Of a DNA stretch of 64,000 bases, positions 22,010 to 32,423 are shown in pieces; the first letter of the stretch is position 1; each line of letters starts with the position of its first letter. This DNA comes from Aphelocoma coerulescens (lineage: Eukaryota; Chordata; Aves; Passeriformes; Corvidae), in the NCBI RefSeq assembly GCF_041296385.1, contig NW_027183804.1:2108001-2172000 (forward strand), written 5' to 3'. The notes below the pieces were generated by a model, which saw only the letters and a program-made list of their open reading frames with translations, made no database searches and was not told the DNA's origin. The position numbers and the translations under genes are program-made.

Positions 22010-22291
22010 CTGGGGGAGAGGCCCTAAAACCCCCTCCCAGCCCCACAGCCACTCCCAGACCCCTCAAACCACCCCACAGCTCCTGGCCAGGAACCCCCCA
22101 ACCACTCCCTGCATCATAAATGACCCCAAGAACCACAAAATTCTCTCCAAGACACACGGCCCAGCCAAGATCACCAAAACTCTCTGAGACCACCCTAAAA
22201 GGCCCCTCCAAGAACCACAAATGCCCTCAAGAGCCACAAAAGCCCCTCCCAGTCCCCCAAGGAGCCCCCCAGACCCCCTCCCAGCCCCCAT

Positions 22292-22520
22292 GGCACCGAC
22301 CAGGACAGGCTGGGGGACAGGAACATCCACAGCCCTGAGCAGCTCAGGCACTTCAGCAGCGATTTGGGCACTTTGGACGTCACACTCCAAAGGGAGAGAC
22401 CCAGAGCAGGGACTGGGACAGACAACCAGAATTCCTGATGAATAGGTGGGCTCAGGTGGACACGTTCTGACAACACAAGTACAAGATTGTGGCCCCAGTC
22501 TGCCTGGCTTCACAGCCCCA
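22292..22520 (+). pseudogene. MHC class IIB beta-1 domain relic, copy 1
   Basis: The plus strand reads GTDQDRLGDRNIHSPEQLRH then FSSDLG. This matches the class II beta-1 pattern GTE..R..DR.IYNREQ..HFDSDVG at nearly every conserved position. After a disrupted stretch with a TGA, the end of the domain follows as WAQVDTF, a stop in place of the conserved cysteine codon, and HKYKIVAP. Its orientation is opposite to the neighbouring zinc-finger gene and the transmembrane-like exon. Clearly non-functional. Confidence 0.72.
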
Positions 22521-22939
22521 CAACACTCAGATCCTCCCGAATATTCCCCTGAACCCCAAATTCAACCCCAAATTCCAGTAAAATGGTGCCGCTTTAGATC
22601 TCTTTGTTTAATTTCTTTATTTCTACCCCAATTTTGGTTGTTTCAGTGGGATTAACACAGAAATTACTTAGGCTGCAGAAGATCTCCAAGGTCATCCAGG
22701 GTTGCTTGATACCACCAGAAAAAACAACTGGACAGAGCAGATGAAAATTTTGGGGTGTAAAGTTAAAAAATCAGCTCTTCCCAATGAATTTCCAATGACG
22801 ATCTGAGTCCCGATGGATGTTCCTGCCCCTGCGTTCACCCAGGTGCCTACAGGGATCCAGGAGAACGTGGAGAGCACCAGCCAGGGGTCTTCCCAACACG
22901 GATCACAGGGAATGTGGGTCACCAGGGCTCTGCCAAACG
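22521..22939. other. Flank between MHC relic and zinc-finger 3' end
   Basis: AT-richer sequence shared with 32,651-33,067. Probably the 3' UTR of the zinc-finger gene. No coding signal of its own was seen. Confidence 0.4.
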
Positions 22940-23016
22940 TGGCTCCTCTGATGGGAGATGGAGCTGGAGCAGAGGACAAAGCTCTTCCCACAGTCGGGGC
23001 ACTCGCAGGGCTTCCC

Positions 23017-24293
23017 TTAGCGGTGCCTCCGTTGGTGTTGGGTCAAGTTAGAGCTGTCTGAGAAGCTCTTCCCACACTGGGGACACTCGTAGGGCCTCTC
23101 CCCAGTGTGGATGCGCCGGTGGGTGACGAGGTCAGAGTTGTACCTGAAGCCCTTCCTGCAGTCGGGGCAGCGGAAGGGCCTCTCATCCGTGTGAATCCGC
23201 TGGTGCCGGAGGAGACTGGAGCTGGTCTGAAACCTCTTCCCACACTCGGGACACTCATAGGGCCTCTCCCCAGTGTGGATGCACTGGTGGATGATGAAGG
23301 AGGAGCTCTTTGAGAAGCTCTTCCCACACTGGGGACACTCGTAGGGCCTCTCCCTGGTGTGGATGCGCCGGTGGGTGATGAGGTGGGAGTTTTGTTTGAA
23401 GCCCTTCCTGCAGTCGGGGCAGCGGAAGGGCCTCTCATCCGTGTGAATCCGCTGGTGCAGGAGGAGAGTGGAGCTGGTCTGAAACCTCTTCTCACACTCA
23501 GGACACTCATAGGGCCTCTCCCCAGTGTGGATGCACTGGTGGCGGATCAGGCTGGAGCTCTGGCTGAAGCTCTTCCCACATTCCCCACACTCATAGGGCC
23601 TCTCCCCGGTGTGGATCCTCTGGTGGTTGATCAGGTGGGAGCTCCACCTGAAGCTCTTCCCACATTCCCCACACTCATAGGGCCTCTCCCCGGTGTGGAT
23701 CCTCTGGTGATTGATCAGGTTGGAGCTCCACCTGAAGCTCCTCCCACATTCCCCACACTTGTGGGGCTTCTCCCCATCGTGAAGCTGCTCATGAACCACC
23801 AGCTCTGACCTCTGGCTGCATCTCCGGCCGCCTTCCCGGCACAGGGTGGGTCTTTCCTCCTCAGGGCACCCTGGGCTGCATTTGCAGCCCCTCCTCCTGT
23901 GGGATCTCCAGGGCTTTTCCTCCCCGTTGGATTCCTGTGCCATGGAGCTGCTCAAAACGGCCTCTTCCACCAGGTTCTGCCGCGGGGATTTGTCCTCCCT
24001 GGGCTCCGTCCTCAGCTCCTTGTCTGGGGAGGAAGGACAAGGAGAGGATGGGATTTGCCTCCGTGCCACAGGGAAGGGGAAGGAGATCCCCCCAGTCCGT
24101 CCCCGGCAGGACGGCGTCGGCAGCGGGGTTGTCCTGCAGCCGGGGGCGATGCTGGGCTGGGAGATGGAGCAGGAGAGAGGGGGAAAGGGGCACTGACTTC
24201 CTCCTCACCTGCCTGGGGCTCCCAGGGCATCTTCCTCTTCCTCACAGCCTCCTCCTCCACCTGGCCAAGGGTTGGGAATGGGAAATCCTCATT
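23017..24293 (-). CDS. C2H2 zinc-finger protein, copy 1 (9 fingers)
   Basis: The minus-strand main exon 24,023-23,017 follows a TCCCCAG acceptor and joins in phase to a short exon 24,293-24,209 (donor GTGAGG). It encodes [23 protein letters not shown], an acidic and basic spacer, a degenerate finger lacking a proper first cysteine pair, then nine canonical C2H2 fingers with TGERPY linkers. The role is probably sequence-specific DNA binding in the nucleus. This is the short-leader zinc-finger type expanded in songbirds. The start is unclear: where the second copy has ATG (GQMEEEAV) this one has GTG, so translation would begin at the next in-frame Met (24,230; 342 residues) or upstream of 24,293. 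A complete tenth finger lies in frame just after the TAA. Confidence 0.8.
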
Positions 24294-25040
24294 CTGGGAG
24301 AAACAAGAGATGAGTGTGTTGGGTTGGGGCTTCCTCCTGCCCAAGTCCATCTCTGGAACTCACCGGGGTCCACAAAAACTAACAAAAAATTGGCAGTGAG
24401 TCCTAAAAACGGCTCCAGGAGTTCCCCCTTTCCAGTCTCCTCACTTTGGGGTTCTGGGGGTTCCCCTTGTCAGGGCTGCTGGGGGTCCCATGGGTCCTGG
24501 GGATCCCCCTCTCCGGGGTCCTGCTTAGGGATGCTGGGGGGTTTTGGGGGTCCCACAGGTCCCTTTTTTCCCAATTCTGCTTTGGCTCCCAGAGGTCCCA
24601 GGGTCTCCCTCTTCAGCCTCCCTCCACTCCAGGAACTTGGGGCTCCCCCCTATCCTCACTGCCCCTTTCAGGGCTGAGAGATCCCAACCCCACCTCATCT
24701 CCAGGCCCCCCCACCCCTCCAGGCTCTTGGGGGTCCCCCAGCTCTGGTATCGTCCCTCCCTGCTCTCCCCACTCCAGGGGTCCCGTGTTCCAGCCCCCAG
24801 CTCTCCTGGGGATCCCCAAACCCAATGTCCAACCCCACCAGGACCAGGCAATCCTCACATGGACACCCCAAGACCCCCAAGGGGCAATTATGGCTCAGCT
24901 TTGGAGTCCTGCAAGATCCACATATCCCCTCTGGCCCAAAAAATCCCTCCCAGGGACATGCAAGGACATCTGGGGCTCGATTCCAGAATCTGCAAGCTCC
25001 AAACACCCCTCCAAAAAAACCCCTCCTGGTGACCCCCCGA
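24294..25040. other. Probable intron of zinc-finger copy 1
   Basis: Low-complexity GGGGTCCC-type sequence, also seen at 34.1-34.95 kb and 37.15-37.67 kb. It separates the short coding exon from the G+C-rich 5' block, so it is probably intronic. No ORF was supported. Confidence 0.5.
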
Positions 25041-25441
25041 TAGATTTGGGGTGAGCTCCCCCTCCCCGCTCACCTGCAGGATGGGGGGGAAGATGCTACC
25101 GGGGCTGGGGGTGCTGCGGACACAGTGGGCGGGCGGTGGAACCTCGTGGTTCTCCAGCTCCTCCTCCTCCTCTATCCCTCCTCTTCCTCCCGCTCCTCCA
25201 CCACTCCCACCCTGCCCCCCCTTTCCCACCCCCTCTGCCCCACGGCTGCCTCAGCACCGGCTGCTGTGTGGGGGGAGCCCCCGATCAGCCCAGGGATGGA
25301 CAGGGGGGTTGGGGACCCCCCCAGTGCGGATCCCTCCCTTCCCCAGAGCCCCAGGGAATCGCTCCAGGGCTCAGGTGCTGGGGGACAGGGCTGCACCTCC
25401 ATGGAACCGCTCTTCTGCTGTCCCAACCCCACCTTTCCCTC
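25041..25441 (-). promoter_or_regulatory. Zinc-finger 5' exon/promoter-like cassette 1
   Basis: On the minus strand, a purine-rich GGAGGAGGAG segment is followed by GGATGGGGGG and then a CATCCTGCAGGTGAGCGGGGAGGGGG-type junction. The same order occurs at 27,181-27,720 and 37,671-38,040. It lies upstream of zinc-finger copy 1 and is cut on its distal side by a solo LTR at 25,442. Confidence 0.5.
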
Positions 25442-26077
25442 TGTCTTGGGGTGACCTTATGATGTGTATCCCATATCGCTGCCTATGCCCAGAAATTAAT
25501 TCCTGTGCCTTTCTATGCCTCTAAACTGAGCCTGAGAGGGGGAAGGAAAAAACTGAGCAAAACTTTTTCAAAGCAGTTTGCAGCTTGTTCAAGGTCACAC
25601 ACAGATAGCAATTGGTTTCCCAGCTGTGGCAGGGGAGGGGGGAAGCACCCGGCCGGCTGCGCCCAGAACAGTTTCTTTTTTGGCCAGTTGTTCAGCTGCT
25701 TTTTCTCCGGAGAGAAACTGAGAGCTGAATTTTTCCTCCCCTTGAAAATCCCCTTTTCTACTGGACTGCTTGATTGCTTTAATATCAGAGCACATCGGGA
25801 GGACTTTCAACTGGGCACAGACGGCCTGGCCCTGGGCCAAGCCCCAGCTCCGAGGAGACCAAAGGGAGGACTCTAACACTTTCCCAGGTTTCTTCCTCCG
25901 CAGCAACAGATTTTACAATTTAGCGTTATTTTCCTTTCCCGTGTGTTTGGTAAATAAATAGTTTTATCTCCTCCACTTTCCTTCGAGAAAAATTTATTTT
26001 TTCCCAAACCTGGTGGGGGAGGGGTGGTTGTGCCTTCTCTCAGAGGATATATTTCTAAATTTGGCCAAACCAGAACA
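25442..26077 (+). mobile_element. Solo LTR of the ERV-L-type family, with 5-bp TSD CCCTC
   Basis: It starts TGTCTTGGGGTGAC and ends in ACA. It is closely related to the 3' LTR of the ERV-L element at 43,919-44,559. The five bases before it (25,437-25,441) and after it (26,078-26,082) are both CCCTC, a target-site duplication that fixes both ends. No internal region is present, so the element has been reduced to one LTR. Confidence 0.93.
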
Positions 26078-26347
26078 CCCTCCCCTCTCCTCCCCTTTCC
26101 CAGCGTTCCCCCAATCCACAGCCCCATTCCAGCTCAATTTGGGTGTCCCATCCCCCTCCCGCTTTGCTTGGGGGTCCCAGCCCCCTCTTCCCCTCCTCCT
26201 TCTGCACCTTCCCCATCCCCAATCCCCACCTCCCCTCCCCCGGCCTTGGTTTTGGGGGTTCCAGGCCCCTCCTGCTCCCTTTGGGGGTTCCATTCCCCAT
26301 TTCGCTCCATTTGGGGTCCCAGACCCGCCCCCCTTCTCACCGCTCAC

Positions 26348-26418
26348 CCCGCGCCCGGGGGGGCTCCCAGCACCACCAGTGCCACCAGTGCGGCCCCAGC
26401 TGCCCCCACACGCCCCAT
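26348..26418 (-). pseudogene. MHC class IIB signal-peptide exon
   Basis: On the minus strand the exon starts with ATG at 26,418 and reads MGRVGAAGAALVALVVLGAP followed by PGAG, then a GTGAGC donor. This is the class II beta leader peptide of birds (family form MGRV.AAGA.LVALVVLGA..AAG). No beta-1 or beta-2 exon follows on the same strand in the next 2 kb, which is occupied by a solo LTR and zinc-finger sequence. The leader is either an orphan exon or the start of a gene broken by rearrangement. No class II X/Y box was recognised upstream. Confidence 0.68.
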
Positions 26419-27180
26419 GCCCAGCGCCGGGCGCTGCCGACAGCCCCAAAGCAGCCGCGCTGTGCCCTGGGGGGTCCCCAGAGCGGCCCCGCCCCGCACG
26501 GCACTGGGAGCACCAGTCCGGACCAGTGCGGAGCGCGGGCGGGCGGCATCAGCCGTGCCCGGGCAGGGCCGGGCCCCGCGGGGCTCCCGCCCGCACTCGG
26601 CCCCCGCCGGGACAGCGCGGGGGGGCCCGGCCTGGCCGCCCCCACCTCCCCCTCCCCAAATTCCGCTCCGGGGGGCGCTGGGGGCGGGGGGGGCTCAGCT
26701 GCGGCCAGAGGTGCCGGAGCCACGTGTCCCCCGCTGCCAGCACCGCCCCCTCAGGATTAGGGGTGCCCCAAAACTCCCTCGGAGCTGGCGGATACCCCGC
26801 AGGCCCCTGAGGACTGGGGTCCCCCCGGCCTCATCATCCCCAACCTTCGCCTGCCTCATCCCAGGCCCCATCCCGCCCATCCCCCTCCGCCACACTTCAT
26901 CCCACACCCCAATCCACATCCCACCCTTCCCGGGCCCCATCCCGCCCCATCCCATTTCTCCCGGCAGCCGCCACCGGGACCCCCCAAAACCCCGCGTGCC
27001 GGGGGCTCCCCAATATCCCCCAAGGGGCATTTGCGACTCACATTCGGAGCCCTGCAAGATCCAAACATCCGCCTCCCCTCCCCTGCCCCACCAAACCCCC
27101 GTTCCCCAGGAACCAACAAAGATATTTGGGGCTCGGTGCTGGAGTCCTCCAAGCTCCAAAAATCCCCTCTCCCGAAAAAA
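26419..27180. other. G+C-rich flank, no gene
   Basis: Very G+C-rich sequence upstream of the MHC leader exon, followed by GGGGTCCC-type sequence like that in the zinc-finger introns. The long plus-strand ORF through here (26,024-27,898) is a composition artefact. Confidence 0.45.
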
Positions 27181-27720
27181 CCCCAGGCACCGCCCAAGAT
27201 ATTTGGGGCGAGCTGCCCCTCCCCGGTCACCTGCGGGATGGGGGGAGCGGTGTTCCCGAGGCCGAGAGCTGCGGACACCGAGAGCGATGGATGCACATGG
27301 AGGCTCCTCTTCCTGCCCCCTCTGGCCCGCCTCTTCCTCCCGCCCCTCCCCCTTTATCCCTCCTCTTCCCCCCGCTCCTGCTCCTCCAGCCGTCCTCCGT
27401 CCAGCAGCTCCGCTGCCGCCCCCAAACCTCGGGCTGGAGCGGGGGGTCTGGGACACAGCCCCGTGCTGGGGGGCAGAGCCGCTGCTGGGGCCATCGCTGT
27501 GTCCAGGGCATCCTTTGTGCCCCTCGGGCAGCTCCAGGCTCCCGAGGGCTCCCCGAGGCTTTCTCTGGCTGTCCCTGCTCCCCAAATCTGTCGCGTTTAA
27601 TGCCCGAGCGCGGCAGCCCCGTGCCCTGGGGCAGCAGCCGGTGCCGGGACACAGCCCCGGGAGCTGCGCTAATGCCCGGCCGTGCCAGGAGGGACTGAGG
27701 GGAGGGGGCTTCATAAGGAT
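27181..27720 (-). promoter_or_regulatory. Zinc-finger 5' exon/promoter-like cassette 2 (orphan)
   Basis: The cassette has the same order of elements as 25,041-25,441 (AGGTGACCGGGGAGGGGC junction, GGATGGGGGGAGC, purine-rich block) but no zinc-finger exon follows on its minus-strand 3' side. Downstream lies the MHC leader exon instead. Confidence 0.45.
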
Positions 27721-27882
27721 CCCCCCTCTGCGCCCCTGGCTGCGCACGGAAAGGTTCCTTAGTGCATGGGAGCGATTTTCCGGGGTTTCTGGGCTCGGCG
27801 GGGCCGAGGCGGCGGCAGCGGGAGCCGCGGGGCCCGGCCCGTGGGGGCGGCCGGGCTGGAAAAGTGCGCGGGGCCCCAGCGC

Positions 27883-28017
27883 GGTGCCCGAGGGCTGAGC
27901 GGAGCTGACGGGAACAAGCCCCGGAACCCCCCGGTGCCCGAGGGCTGAGCGGAGCTGACGGGAACAAGCCCCGGAACCCCCCGGTGCCCGAGGGCTGAGC
28001 GGAGCTGACGGGAACAC
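27883..28017. repeat. 50-bp GC-rich tandem repeat, 2.7 units
   Basis: Units start at 27,883, 27,933 and 27,983 with GGTGCCCGAGGGCTGAGCGG and are identical over their visible length. The third unit is truncated. Confidence 0.97.
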
Positions 28018-28735
28018 CCCGCTCGTCTCCGCCGCTCCAAGCCGCTTCCCCGGCTCCGGCTGCCGCCGCCGCCCGGCCCCGGCGCGGTCCCGCGGGGTCG
28101 CCGCTCTTGGCGCAGCTGGAGGGCTCGATCCGAGCCGCGCCCCGCCCGTCCCTCGCTGCGGCTCTTTCGGTCACACGGAGCGGCCGAGACCCCGCGCTGC
28201 TGCCCCGACGCTCCCTCGCTGCAGCTCTTTCAGTCGCTGCGCAGCCGCCACTCCCCGTGCACTTCTAGAATTTATTATTCCATTCTCCTTCTTTTATTCC
28301 ATTCGCACCTCCCATCCCACGCCCTCCGCTGCGGCTCTTTCAGCGCCGGGCTCCTCGCTGGTCTCGCGGTGCAGCTCCTTCGGTGCCACGGGCCGGCGGA
28401 GACGCCCCTCGGTGTGGCTCTTTGATTGGATTTTCTTCTTTCCTCGGCGTTTTCTCTCGTTCCCAGCTCGCCCGTCCCGCCGAGCGGCTCCTTCAGGGGC
28501 CCGGGGCGGCACCGAGCCCTCGGGGCGGCTCCAAAGGGCCCCGCCCGCCGCCGCTGCCCGAGGCCTCCCCGCTGCTGCCGGGGATCGGACACCGCAGGCG
28601 GCCCCGGCCCCTTCCTCTTCTTCCTCTTCTTCCACTTCTTCCTCTTCTTCCTCTTCTTCCTCTTCTTCCTCTTCTTCCTGTTCTTCCTCCTCGCTGCTGC
28701 CAGGGTTCAGCCCCCGCCGCCGCCCGGCTCCTTCT
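28018..28735. other. CpG-rich block with CTTCTTCCT tract
   Basis: CpG-rich sequence with GCAGCTCTTTCAGTCG-like motifs repeated several times between 28,150 and 28,440 (GGCTCTTT, CAGCTCCTT). A pyrimidine tract of (CTTCTTCCT)n lies at 28,612-28,692. It could be a promoter, but no transcript structure can be assigned. Confidence 0.45.
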
Positions 28736-28880
28736 GTCCATGATGACAATGCGGATCAAAGGAGACCATGGTGACACTGCGGAACCGCATGGAACCAAGG
28801 AGCCATTGTGACACAGTGGGGCCTCATGGAATCAAGGAGACCATTGTGACCCAGGTGTTGCATGTGAAGGCAAGGAGCCA
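28736..28880. repeat. Minisatellite, same family as 17,640-18,030 (inverted)
   Basis: Units such as ATGGAACCAAGGAGCCATTG and GTGACAC.GTGGGGCCTCATGG are the reverse complement of those at 17.64-18.03 kb. The array continues at 30,262 on the far side of about 1.4 kb that includes a solo LTR. Confidence 0.8.
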
Positions 28881-29182
28881 TTGTGCCACTTTGGGCTTCT
28901 TCCCTTGAGCTCTGCAGCTGGCTGTCCCAGCCCAGCGCACCATGTGCCACCTGCTCTCCTCAGGGCTCTGCCTGCACACAGGCCCAGGAGAAGTTTTCCT
29001 GTTTGCAAGGAAAGAATGGAAAAGCCTGAGCAGGTTTCCTAAACAACAAACCCCGCTCAGGAGCCACATGCTCAGTACAGGCTGCCTGGAATGATGGCCC
29101 CTTTCTACAAGGGTCAGTGTGAGCAGGAATGATCTCTGGGAGCAGAATTCTCGGAGTCTTTCCACTGAATTCTCTGTGCCTG
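28881..29182. other. No gene recognised
   Basis: Unique-looking sequence between the minisatellite and a solo LTR. No supported ORF. Confidence 0.45.
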
Positions 29183-30129
29183 TGTCTTGGGGTGACTTTA
29201 GGATGTGTATCCCCTATGGCTGCTCTATGCCCAGAAGTGAACTTTGTGCATTTCTGTGCCTTTCAACTGAGCCTGAGAGGGGGGAGAGGAAAAAAAAACC
29301 GGACAAACTTCTCAGAGCGTTTGTTCAAGGACACACATACACACTCCTCTGCATCCTGCTTGCAGCAAGGGTGGAGGAAGCAACCTTCTTGCTTTTGAGC
29401 CAGTTTTCAGCTCCTTTTCTCTGCAGGGAGATGGAGAGTTGAACTTTGTTCTCCTGGGACTTTGGGGGTTTTTTTCCCTTCTTCTCTTCTTGACTGTTTC
29501 AACATCAGACCACACCAGGAGAATTTTCGCCCGAGGTGGGGGCCCTGAATGTGGGCCCATGACCCAGCTCCAAGGAGGAGGAGGGAGACTACACCTCCAG
29601 AAGTGTTGGGGTTCCTCCCCCCTGCCATGAGGTCAAGGGAGAGGGGACCCTGGGGTAGAGGCATGGCCTGGGCACGGGGTCTCCCTGCTCCCTGCTCACA
29701 TGTGCCCTAATCCTGTTCAGCACTGGTTATTTTGTGTTGCCCTGTGCCAGGAGGGCCCTGCTTGTCCCGGGATTGCTCAGTTCTTTGGCAGTGCCCCGCC
29801 CATGTGGCTGGAGAAGAAAGAGCTCTGAAACTTCTCTCAAGAATCGCTCCCTATTTCTTTCCACGGGCCTCGCTGTCTAGGGATGTTTCAGGAGACCCCA
29901 CTGAAACACGAAAGGACTCTTCAGTTATCCCAGGTTTCTCTCCACAGTGAGAGGTTTGAATATTTAGCATTGTTATCCTTTTCCTGTGTGTTTGTAAAAT
30001 AAACAGTTTTTATCTCTTTCACTTTCTTCCGAGGAAAATTCTTTTTTCCCGAACCTGGTGGGGGAGGGCTGGGTGTAACCTGCCTTCTATCAGAGGATAT
30101 TTTCCTCCACATTTGTCCAGACCGGCACA
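29183..30129 (+). mobile_element. Solo LTR of the same ERV-L-type family, with 5-bp TSD GCCTG
   Basis: It starts TGTCTTGGGGTGACTTTA and ends GGCACA. The flanking pentamers (29,178-29,182 and 30,130-30,134) are both GCCTG. At 947 bp it is about 300 bp longer than the LTRs at 25,442 and 43,919; the extra sequence lies roughly between 29,560 and 29,900. Confidence 0.93.
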
Positions 30130-30261
30130 GCCTGTCCTTTCCCTGGGTGTCTGTTGCAGATGGAAGCTGCTGGTGCCATTCTCAGCATGAAGTCCTCTTT
30201 TGATGCAAGCAGATGTTGCCAGCTGTGTTCAGCAGCTGTTGCTCAATGTTTCTGCAAAGCT

Positions 30262-30860
30262 TTTGTGTTCCTCATGGAACCAAGGAGCCTTTGTGACACT
30301 GCAGGGGCTGATGGCATCAAGGAGACAATTGTGACAGTACAGAACCTCCTAGAAACAAGGCTCCATTGTGACACCGTGGGGAATCATGGAATCAAGGAGC
30401 CCATTGTGACACGGCCAGGCCACATGGAACCAATGGTCCATTGTTACACTGCAGATTCAAGAAGACCATGGTGACACCACGGAGCATCATGGAACCGTAG
30501 TCCATTGTGACACAGCGGGGCCTCATGGAAACAAGGGCACCTTTGTGGCAAAGCAGGGCCTAATGGAAGCATGGAGAGCATTGGGACATTGTGGGGAATC
30601 ATGGAAGCATGGAGAGCATTGTGACACTAAGGAAACTCCTGGAACCAAGATGACCACTGGTACATCATGGAACCTCATGGAAGCAAGCCTCCAGGATGAC
30701 TTTGGAGGGCCTCATGGAGCACAGGATCCATTGTGACACAGCAGGACGTGGTGGAACCAAGGAGCCTTTGTGATACTCCAGATCCGCATGGAAGCCAGGG
30801 TGCACTGAGACACAGCGGGGCCTTGTTGGAACCAAAGACACCTCTGCAAAAAGCAGGCTA
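30262..30860. repeat. Minisatellite, inverted family member
   Basis: About 35-50-bp units contain GGAACCAAGG, CCATTGTGACAC and GGGGCCTCATGGAA, with much variation between units. Confidence 0.85.
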
Positions 30861-30866
30861 GCTCAT

Positions 30867-31610
30867 TGTCTTGGTTTTAAAAGACAGGTGTCTGCTAAGG
30901 AAGGCAGAAGCCTCCCTTGAATTGGCAGATATAACCCCTTCCCCTCTGAGTTATTATAATTTTGAAATCAAGGGCCTTTAGGCAATGATGTGGGAAATAG
31001 GAATAACAGCTCTTTACTATTATATATATAACCAATCAAACAAACAACAACAACTCTGGCAGTAACAGCAAACACAAACCCAGTCCCAGCCGTCTCGGCT
31101 GTCAGGCCCTTTCCCCTCGGGTGCAGTTCCGCTCGCAGCCGGCAGGGGCGCTGGCGGCTCCCGGTGAGCAGGGCAGGTGCGATGGTTCCCCCGCGGCTGC
31201 AGGGGGCGCTCCGGAGCGAGCTCGGGGAACACGCGGCACCGGTGCCCTGGGATCCCGGGAAGGGATGGAACAAAGGCTTCACAAACCCCTGGGCAGCCGA
31301 TCCCGGTGTCCGGCCGGACCCTCGGGAACAGCAGGCTGGAACGGCAGGGATGAGCACAAATCCTGGGGGGCAGATGCGATGTATCCAAGCGGGGAACCCC
31401 CCCGGAGGTCCAGGCAGGCAGGGCGGGCACGGCTACAACGAAGCGAAGGCTCGAAGCAGCAGCGGGGCAGGGCAGCCACAGCCTGGCCTCCAGTGGGATA
31501 GGGAAGGTGGGCCGGGGGTCCTGGGATCTTTGTCCGCGGAAAGAAAAAACGGCCGAAAAGAACCAGCAGCTTCTCCCTCCGAGAACGCCGAGAGCAACTG
31601 ACCCCACAGC
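30867..31610 (+). mobile_element. Probable solo LTR of another ERV family
   Basis: It starts TGTCTTGGTTTTAAAAGACA and runs through an AT-rich U3-like part into a G+C-rich part. The start matches a passerine LTR type I recognise. The 3' end is placed near 31,610 because MHC-cassette sequence resumes at 31,614. No target-site duplication was confirmed. Confidence 0.5.
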
Positions 31611-31613
31611 CAC

Positions 31614-32101
31614 GTCCATGTCCGTGCTCCCAGCGCTGCTGCCAGCCCTGATCCGTGGGGATGGGAATGTCCCGCTCCCTTCCCGGGGCAGGCTCACACC
31701 TGAGCCAGGTGTGCAGGGCAGGACCTTGCCCTGAGCCCAAGCCCTGTCCCCCCTGCAGGATCTGCTTCCCATCGGCCTCTTCCTCCTGCGGCCCCAAGCC
31801 CAGCTCGGTGCTGAACGAAGGGCGCTGGGCCGGGGTCATCCCCCGGCGGGGGCTGCGCACCCCCTCTGCCCCCTCCCCAAATTCCCTCCCGGGGCAGCAG
31901 GGGCTGGCTCAGGAGCCCTGTGGGCAGGGAAAAGGGGGTGACACTGGGATGGGGGGGTCACACACGCTCTGGAGGGACACACACGGCCCCTCGGGACCCC
32001 CCTCACCTTCTCCCACAGTGCCAGGAGGATGAACCCCAACATGGAGCCCCTGACCCCCGGCAGCATCTTGGGGGATGGGGTCTGGTGGCAGCTTTGGGGG
32101 T
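31614..32101 (-). pseudogene. MHC class IIB-like transmembrane exon and 3' region, copy 2
   Basis: Second copy of 21,486-22,009, about 10.1 kb away. On the minus strand, 32,101-32,007 reads PKMLPGVRGSMLGFILLALW and ends at GTGAGG. The acceptor is weaker than in copy 1 (CCAAG). The 3' region is nearly identical to copy 1 from 31,614. Confidence 0.5.
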
Positions 32102-32423
32102 CTTGGGGGAGGTCACACCTGCCCTAAAACCCCCACCCAGCCCCAGAGCCAATCTTGGACCTCTCAAAGCCCCCCAAATCTCCTTGCCAGGACTCCCCCA
32201 ACCACACCCTGCATCATAAATGATCCCAAAAACCACCAAAACCCCTTCCCATCTCCCCCAACACCCTCCCAAATTCTCTCCAAGACACACAGCCCTGCCA
32301 GCACCCCAAAACTCCCTTGAAGACTGCACAAAAAGCCCCCCAAACCCCCTCCCAGCACCTCAAATGGCCCCAAGAGGCTCAAAAGCCCAGCCCAGTCCCC
32401 TCAGACCCCCTCCCAGCCCCCAT

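Noticed and set aside
26024..27898. 624-codon plus-strand ORF, the longest single ORF here
   Set aside because: Runs antisense over the MHC leader exon, zinc-finger-type intron sequence and 5' cassette; biased Pro/Ser composition typical of GC-rich shadows.
26695..28174. 440- and 315-codon minus-strand ORFs
   Set aside because: Same GC-rich block; they translate the 50-bp repeat (SSAQPSGT) and show no domain.
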